Assembly (NCBI GenBank): GCA_016712345.1
Contig: JADJRH010000011.1
Location: forward strand, 4,402,001-4,466,000
DNA: 64,000 nt
Source of the DNA: Polyangiaceae bacterium
Lineage (GTDB): Bacteria; Myxococcota_A; Polyangia; Polyangiales; Polyangiaceae
Direction of reading: 5' to 3'
The notes under the pieces are model-generated. The model was given only the letters and a program-made list of their open reading frames with translations, made no database searches and was not told the DNA's origin. Made by a program: the position numbers and the translations under genes. Positions 59,085-64,000 of the stretch are shown piece by piece. Position 1 is the stretch's first letter; every line of letters begins with the position of its first letter.

Positions 59085-61459
59085 ACGACATCCGGGTGTC
59101 GAAACGCCTCTACCGGCGCGCTGTCCTTGCCCAACTTCAAACAAACGGCGTGCGCCGCTTCGTGACCTGAAATGACGGCGCCTTCAACATACCCGGCGTT
59201 CATTCCGTAGTCGATCCAGTCACCGGTGAGAATCAGGTTGTTAAAGCCCGAATCGCCGGCTCGGAGGCGGTACTGCGACGAGCCGGGCACAGACAGAGTG
59301 AACCTGTCAGAAGGGAAGACGGCAGCGTGGAAATATTGAGCGAGAAGCTTGTCCATACCCGAAGCGTTGGGCATGTCGGGAGCGACAAGCGCCTGCAAAT
59401 CGAACGATTGTGGAATTTCAACATTGGTGTTTGAGGGCCAAAAGAACGAGCCCGATCCAACCAACCACTGGACGTTGGCTCCCACGACCCTCTCTTTCAT
59501 GCGGGCCGGGTAGCTGTGATCTGAAAACGGCGGGATGGGTGTAATGTCGGGGAGCGCTCCACCGAACTGAATGGTTGTTCGCGGCGCGCTGTCGACCGGC
59601 CAACTTTCACTCCAAAGCGTACACGAGTAGTCGCCCCAGGAGAATTGTCCATTGGAATACGTGACACACCCGACGGGGCATTGCGCCCTCGGAACTTTGG
59701 CCGCGGAGCGAAAGAGCCCCAACTCTTCCATGGTGGGTTTGGCCCAGATTGTCATGGCCTGCGTGGCGGTTGTTTTGATGTTGCGCACCATATTTTGCCA
59801 GCGCGGCTGGGTGGCAATGATTTCTGAACAACAACCTTGGAGCGCTGCCACGGGTATACCGAGCACCGCCATGTCAAAGTCACGCCCTCTCTGGAGCGTT
59901 TCAGTGCCCACGTTTTCCCAACCCGACCACGGGTCTTCAAGGTTGATATCGCGGCGAATCAACTCTTCCGCCTGGGCCGCGTCGAGCTGATCGTAGAGCG
60001 GACGATTGGGCCAGGCTGTGATGTTCATTGCCGGGCCCGTTTTGATGGTGGGTTGGTAGTCTCTGTCGGGGTCTTTCAGGTCAACCTGACGGCCCAGCTT
60101 GATACTTTCAATTTCGCTGCCGGTTCCCGGTGTGATCGCTTCGACCTGACGGAAGAATTTGAACTTCACACCGCGGTTTTTGAGCACCTGGTAGATTGGC
60201 ATGACCAAGGTGTCACCGGTGCCGGCGTTGAGTAGAAAAACGGGCGCTGTTTTATAACCCATAAAGGTGAGCAGGCCGCGAACGGCAACGGCTGCGCTCA
60301 GTTGACCGCCGTCACCGCCGTACAAGTTGGAAAAAGTGCCGGTATAAAAGAACCGCACAATCACGCTGTCCACCAGCGCTTTGTTGCCCCCATTCATGAG
60401 GAGCCATTCGCGGTAGTCGTATTTGTCGATGAGCGAAAAGTCAAACCGGCGCGTTTGACGGTTATACACCGTGGCGAAAATGCCACGCAGATTCACCACG
60501 ACGAAGTCGATGAGCAAAATGATGTGATCGAGCCAATTGCCAAAGGGCGCAATCTCGTTGAGGGCCGAAAGCACCGCGTCAAGCACCTCGTTGACCTCCA
60601 CGATCACGTCTTTGAGGAGGCGCTTCATGAGCGATACAACGTCAAGAATGGCCTTTTCAAACACATGGGCGATGCGGCGCAGCCACTTGACGAGATCGTC
60701 AAGAAACGACGCCAGATGCTCCACCGGATGGGCGCTCTTCCCATCAATTGTCACACGTGTTTCTTCCGGTCCGTCAATGCGGTCAACCAAGTCTTTGAGG
60801 GCCGCTTTGGCATCTTCTTTGGTAGGTCGTTTAAGGAGACCGCGCTTTCCATTTAACCTTGCCACAACCCAACGGGCCATAGAATCGGCCGAAACGTCGC
60901 GGGGAATGCGTTGAGCATCCTCAAGCGGCCCGCTTGAATTGGCATTTGATGTGGAAGCGGAAGGCGCCACGGGGCCCGGCATGGGTTCGGGTTGAAATCC
61001 AAACAACACTTCGAAAGTGAGCACCAAGCCCTCTTTTACCAAATCGATAAAAGGAACCGGCGGCCCTCCCGGCGGATCTGAATTGGTGGGAAACACCAGT
61101 GTCCAACCCAGCCACTTGCGCGAACGGGCCGCGTAGTAAGGCATGGACATGATGTTCGTACCTGTAATGGACTGTTCCCACGTGCGAATGGGATTTTCAG
61201 GGTCGAGGTTGAGTCGCGTTCGCTCCTCGTAAGCCATTCTCAACAGGCGAAAGGTGTTGTCATACCAACCCTGCATGACGTGAATGCCATGCTCCTCGAT
61301 TCGCTGGTTTTTACCGCGACCGGTTGCCGTTTTTCCACCGATACGCCACCCCAATTGATAAACGGTAATGTCGTATTCGTCGGCGTCGTCCGAGAGAACC
61401 CAGGCCGCGGTGAGCGCGCTCATTCCGCCGCCGAGAATGGCTATTTTTGTTTTTGACAT
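59078..61459 (-). CDS. FAD/NAD(P)-dependent oxidoreductase, desaturase/amine-oxidase type
   Basis: The 793-aa flavoprotein starts with the dinucleotide motif KIAILGGGMSALTAAWVLS and VYQLGWRIGGKTATGR, as in phytoene-desaturase and squalene-associated FAD enzymes. It ends with the FAD motif LILTGDWIDYGMNAGYVEGA. The middle (about 130-340) contains a long insertion with Ser/Pro linker and charged helices not found in short relatives. The end of the catalytic domain shows GDTLVMPIYQVLKNRGVKF. The substrate is probably a lipid or isoprenoid; this is an inference. It lies 35 bp after the kinase-cyclase gene and overlaps the giant kinase gene, so it sits within a signalling operon. Confidence 0.82.
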   Translation of the reverse strand: MSKTKIAILGGGMSALTAAWVLSDDADEYDITVYQLGWRIGGKTATGRGKNQRIEEHGIHVMQGWYDNTFRLLRMAYEERTRLNLDPENPIRTWEQSITGTNIMSMPYYAARSRKWLGWTLVFPTNSDPPGGPPVPFIDLVKEGLVLTFEVLFGFQPEPMPGPVAPSASTSNANSSGPLEDAQRIPRDVSADSMARWVVARLNGKRGLLKRPTKEDAKAALKDLVDRIDGPEETRVTIDGKSAHPVEHLASFLDDLVKWLRRIAHVFEKAILDVVSLMKRLLKDVIVEVNEVLDAVLSALNEIAPFGNWLDHIILLIDFVVVNLRGIFATVYNRQTRRFDFSLIDKYDYREWLLMNGGNKALVDSVIVRFFYTGTFSNLYGGDGGQLSAAVAVRGLLTFMGYKTAPVFLLNAGTGDTLVMPIYQVLKNRGVKFKFFRQVEAITPGTGSEIESIKLGRQVDLKDPDRDYQPTIKTGPAMNITAWPNRPLYDQLDAAQAEELIRRDINLEDPWSGWENVGTETLQRGRDFDMAVLGIPVAALQGCCSEIIATQPRWQNMVRNIKTTATQAMTIWAKPTMEELGLFRSAAKVPRAQCPVGCVTYSNGQFSWGDYSCTLWSESWPVDSAPRTTIQFGGALPDITPIPPFSDHSYPARMKERVVGANVQWLVGSGSFFWPSNTNVEIPQSFDLQALVAPDMPNASGMDKLLAQYFHAAVFPSDRFTLSVPGSSQYRLRAGDSGFNNLILTGDWIDYGMNAGYVEGAVISGHEAAHAVCLKLGKDSAPVEAFRHPDVVW

Positions 61460-61494
61460 GACAATTCCCCAACATGATCTGACAGACTCAAAAG

Positions 61495-63456
61495 CTACAG
61501 CGAGTTTTCACCGTCACCCCATCCGACGGTTGTTTTCATGGATAGAACGGCCACCTCCGCCGTAGGCCTGGCGGAGACTACCTCAAAGGCGGGTGCGTCT
61601 TTGCCCGGCAGGGGATGAGGCGCCAGATCAAAGGCGCGTTCCGCGGCGGTGCGCAAAACGGGCCCCACCAGAATTTGACCTGAGGCGGCCGAATGTTCCA
61701 GCGAAGACGCCGCGCGCAGCGGCTCACCGATAATGGCAAGGTCAAGTCGTCTGACCGACTTGGCTCCGACGGCGGCTCTGACAGCCTTTCCCGACTCCAC
61801 TCCAATGCGTACACCAAGTGGACTCGGCCACCGAGTTGCCGCTTGCACAGCGGCTCGCTCCACCGCACCGCGCACCGCAAAACAGGCGGCCACGGCCCTT
61901 GAGCCGTGATCTTCCCCAAAAAAGGCCGCCAAAATGCCATCACCCACAAACTTTTCGATCATCCCTCCGCGAAGGGTCACTGCCGCGGCAACCGCCTCAA
62001 GGCAGATGTTGAGCACTTCAACAGCGTCGGCGGTGCGAGCGGCTGACAAAGCCGTTGTGAGTGGACAGATATCAATAAAAGCGAAAGTACCTTCCACTTC
62101 CTGACCTGACAACACAGCCGCCCGACGCGAAGACGGAACGAAGTCGTCGAGTACACCTCGATGGACAAACTGCCTGAGCGCGTCGTTTTCTTCGACCGAA
62201 CGCAGGCGAGTGCGAGCTTCACCGACGTGGGAAACCGCACGAACCAAGGTGGCCTGAAGATCTTTGAAGTCGATAGGTTTGACTACAAAGTCAAACGCCC
62301 CGTGATTCATTGCGCGCCGCACGTTCGACATGTCACCAAACGCGGTCATCATGATGACGCTCGCGATTGGGTTGATTTTGCACACGCGTTCCAGAAGAGT
62401 GAGCCCATCCATCTTGGGCATTCGAATATCGGTCACAACAATATCAATGTCAGGGTGGTGGCGCATTTTGTCGAGCGCATCTTCACCATCCGCGGCAAAG
62501 TGGAGTTCAATCGATCCCGAGCGCACCTGCGAGCGGAGCCTCTGTGCAACAAGCACCGGCATGTCAGGTTCATCGTCGACAAATAATACTTTTACAGCCC
62601 GTTGCCCTGTGCTCGCCTGGGTTAGGGCCGCGCACGCGTTTCCCATTTCTTCGGCCGATTGAAAACGTTCGCTAGGCGCGCGCGCAAGCGCTCGTTGGAA
62701 AAACCAATCCACCTCGGCGGGAAGGTCGCTCACGATCGACGACGGCGGGGCGATTGGATCCATACAGATCGCGGCAAGCAGATCTCCCAGGGAAGGACTG
62801 TCAAAAGGCAGGCGACCGGTGAGCGCTTGGTACGCAACGACACCGAGGGACCACAAGTCGGAGCGGTGGTCGACCGCACGGCCGCGCGCGTGTTCTGGGC
62901 TCATGTACGGAGGCGTTCCGACAACGCCGCCTTCGACAAAACTGGCTTCTCCCCCGGCCCCCGGTTCAGGTCCGAGGGCGGCAATTCCAAAGTCGAGGAC
63001 TTTGACGCGATCTTCTTCTACCGAGCGCGCCAAGAAGATATTTGCGGGCTTGAGATCTCGATGAACGATATTGGCGGCATGCGCTGCGGAGAGCGCTTTG
63101 CAAGCCTGGGTGATGATCGGTATAAGCGCTGCGAGCGAGAGACGGCCTGCTCGGCCGAGGCGCTCTGACAAATCTTCCCCTTCGAGCAACTCCATGACGA
63201 TAAACGGTGCTTCACCATCGAAGCCGTAATCGTGAATTTGGACAACGTTGGGATGTGAAAGCCTGGCCACCGCCATGGCTTCGCGCTCGAAACGAGTGAA
63301 CGCCAATCGCGACGATGCTACATCCGCGCCCACACGCTTGAGCGCCACACGCCGCCGAAGCTGCGTGTCAAGTGCGACCCAAAGCGTCCCCATTCCGCCG
63401 CGCGCCAGCTCTCTTTCGAGAAGGTATTTGCCGCAGCTGTCACCCGGTTCTGCCAT
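61495..63456 (-). CDS. Ser/Thr kinase-receiver-nucleotide cyclase fusion protein
   Basis: The 653-aa cytosolic protein joins three signalling modules. Residues 10-280 are an intact Hanks kinase: ELARGGMGTLWVALD, K40, VHRDLKPANI with D134, DFG at 155-157, and GTPPYMSPEHARG. Residues 288-410 are a receiver domain (VDDEPD, phospho-acceptor D343 in TDIRMPKMDG, K393). Residues 450-630 are a class III nucleotide cyclase with both metal aspartates, D462 in FAFIDICP and D506 in EKFVGDGILAAF. The start is ATG 63456 (MAEPGDSCG); the residues before it are not conserved in kinases. All catalytic residues I can check are present, so it may phosphorylate, receive phosphate and make cyclic nucleotide. Confidence 0.88.
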   Translation of the reverse strand: MAEPGDSCGKYLLERELARGGMGTLWVALDTQLRRRVALKRVGADVASSRLAFTRFEREAMAVARLSHPNVVQIHDYGFDGEAPFIVMELLEGEDLSERLGRAGRLSLAALIPIITQACKALSAAHAANIVHRDLKPANIFLARSVEEDRVKVLDFGIAALGPEPGAGGEASFVEGGVVGTPPYMSPEHARGRAVDHRSDLWSLGVVAYQALTGRLPFDSPSLGDLLAAICMDPIAPPSSIVSDLPAEVDWFFQRALARAPSERFQSAEEMGNACAALTQASTGQRAVKVLFVDDEPDMPVLVAQRLRSQVRSGSIELHFAADGEDALDKMRHHPDIDIVVTDIRMPKMDGLTLLERVCKINPIASVIMMTAFGDMSNVRRAMNHGAFDFVVKPIDFKDLQATLVRAVSHVGEARTRLRSVEENDALRQFVHRGVLDDFVPSSRRAAVLSGQEVEGTFAFIDICPLTTALSAARTADAVEVLNICLEAVAAAVTLRGGMIEKFVGDGILAAFFGEDHGSRAVAACFAVRGAVERAAVQAATRWPSPLGVRIGVESGKAVRAAVGAKSVRRLDLAIIGEPLRAASSLEHSAASGQILVGPVLRTAAERAFDLAPHPLPGKDAPAFEVVSARPTAEVAVLSMKTTVGWGDGENSL

Positions 63457-63611
63457 GGTGTTTTTTTTCGAGGCCGGATCTGGAAGCCGACCCCGCCACA
63501 ATGCCGAGATGCTAGCTTGAACACTTTGGTTCGGTCAACGCACACGTTTAAGGGACAGGCTCGCAGGCCGCGTTTTTTTGCGAGCGGGATGCGTTGGGAA
63601 CGCAGCGGTTG

Positions 63612-64000
63612 TTATCGCACCAGCAGGCCCGCGGCGGCGAGGGCTCGCTCATATTCTTCAGGCGTGTTGACATTCTGAAGCGAAAGGAGGTTTGGATCGT
63701 TGGCGGCCACATCGGGGTGCGCCTTGAGTTCTGCCTCGGTCACAAAGCGCGTGCGCGTGCGCTCAAAAATAAAATAAGGCCGCATGAGATTGCTTTGGAT
63801 GAGTGACTCAACAACGGATAGCACGTGTGTACACATCACCGACGACAGCGGGTGGTAGTGGCCAAACGCATGGGGCACAACAGCGTCCAAATTGGACGAA
63901 CGGCGCATCTCTTCGAGCGTTGAAATAAGGGATGGATGAATAAACGGCACATCTGTTGAGGAGACGAAACACGACTCAACAAGCCCGTTTAGCGCCTGAA
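63612..64000 (-). CDS. MobA-like molybdopterin guanylyltransferase, C-terminal part
   Basis: The frame is open to the window edge; only the last 129 codons are present. The visible part begins with a strand resembling MobA nucleotidyltransferases (FVSSTDVPFIHPSLISTLEE). AVVPHAFGHYHPLSSVMCTH follows, where MobA usually has PL..LY, and it ends with LLSLQNVNTPEEYERALAAA, the MobA C-terminal NVNTPEDL motif. The family attaches GMP to the molybdenum cofactor. A related NTP transferase of the NTP_transf_3 group is possible because the N-terminal GGxSxRxG motif lies outside the window. Confidence 0.72.
   Translation of the reverse strand, partial: QALNGLVESCFVSSTDVPFIHPSLISTLEEMRRSSNLDAVVPHAFGHYHPLSSVMCTHVLSVVESLIQSNLMRPYFIFERTRTRFVTEAELKAHPDVAANDPNLLSLQNVNTPEEYERALAAAGLLVR

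Overview
The window looks like the chromosome of a Myxococcota (myxobacterial, Polyangia-like) bacterium. The evidence is a GC content near 58-60 %, many lipoproteins with cysteine-rich repeats of the myxobacterial type, a TPR/PEGA protein, a very large lipoprotein coupled to an RHS protein, and giant Ser/Thr-kinase/ATPase/histidine-kinase genes. There is no sign of a plasmid, prophage or insertion sequence, and no CRISPR array. All calls come from reading the sequence and from memory of protein families; no search was run.

Layout. 0-2.1 kb: argC-argB (arginine synthesis) behind an ARG-box-like promoter, followed by a 17-bp tandem repeat. 2.2-13.3 kb: membrane and envelope genes (HTTM protein, GT39-type glycosyltransferase, prolyl oligopeptidase lipoprotein, a FAM20-like kinase lipoprotein), a tRNA-Ala(CGC) with its own promoter, and a NodB deacetylase gene cut by an in-frame amber codon. 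13.3-18.1 kb: an oxidative pentose-phosphate operon, gnd-zwf-opcA-pgl, with coupled overlaps. 18.3-25 kb: a DUF433 protein, a block of nested palindromes, a Cys-repeat lipoprotein, aminopeptidase P, a beta-barrel, a Maf/YceF pyrophosphatase, and a stretch with a strong minus-strand terminator. 25-32 kb: a GT-C membrane protein, an aminotransferase, a DUF2505-like protein, NDH-2 and a GGDEF protein, with two copies of a dispersed intergenic repeat.

32-46.9 kb: a surface/polymorphic-toxin region on the minus strand. A 1426-aa Cys-rich lipoprotein is translationally coupled to a 2292-aa RHS protein carrying a transglutaminase-like domain and a variable C-terminal module. A probable immunity gene follows, then the GGDEF gene. 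Upstream lie a fibrinogen-domain lipoprotein and a TPR/PEGA protein. 47-51.8 kb: a compact four-gene minus-strand operon (unknown protein, FAD monooxygenase, HemN-like radical SAM protein with an unusual CX7CX2C motif, SAM methyltransferase) that looks like a small biosynthetic cluster. 51.8-53.8 kb: an overlapping AAA ATPase/HNH pair resembling Septu (PtuAB) anti-phage defence.

53.8-63.5 kb: a signalling operon. A Ser/Thr kinase-receiver-nucleotide cyclase fusion comes first, then an FAD oxidoreductase, then a giant kinase/ATPase/histidine-kinase gene. The last has a dead kinase domain and is broken in two places. The right edge holds the 3' end of a MobA-like gene. Two short words, GTGTACAC and TCTACCC, recur far more often than base composition predicts, in many genes and also between genes.
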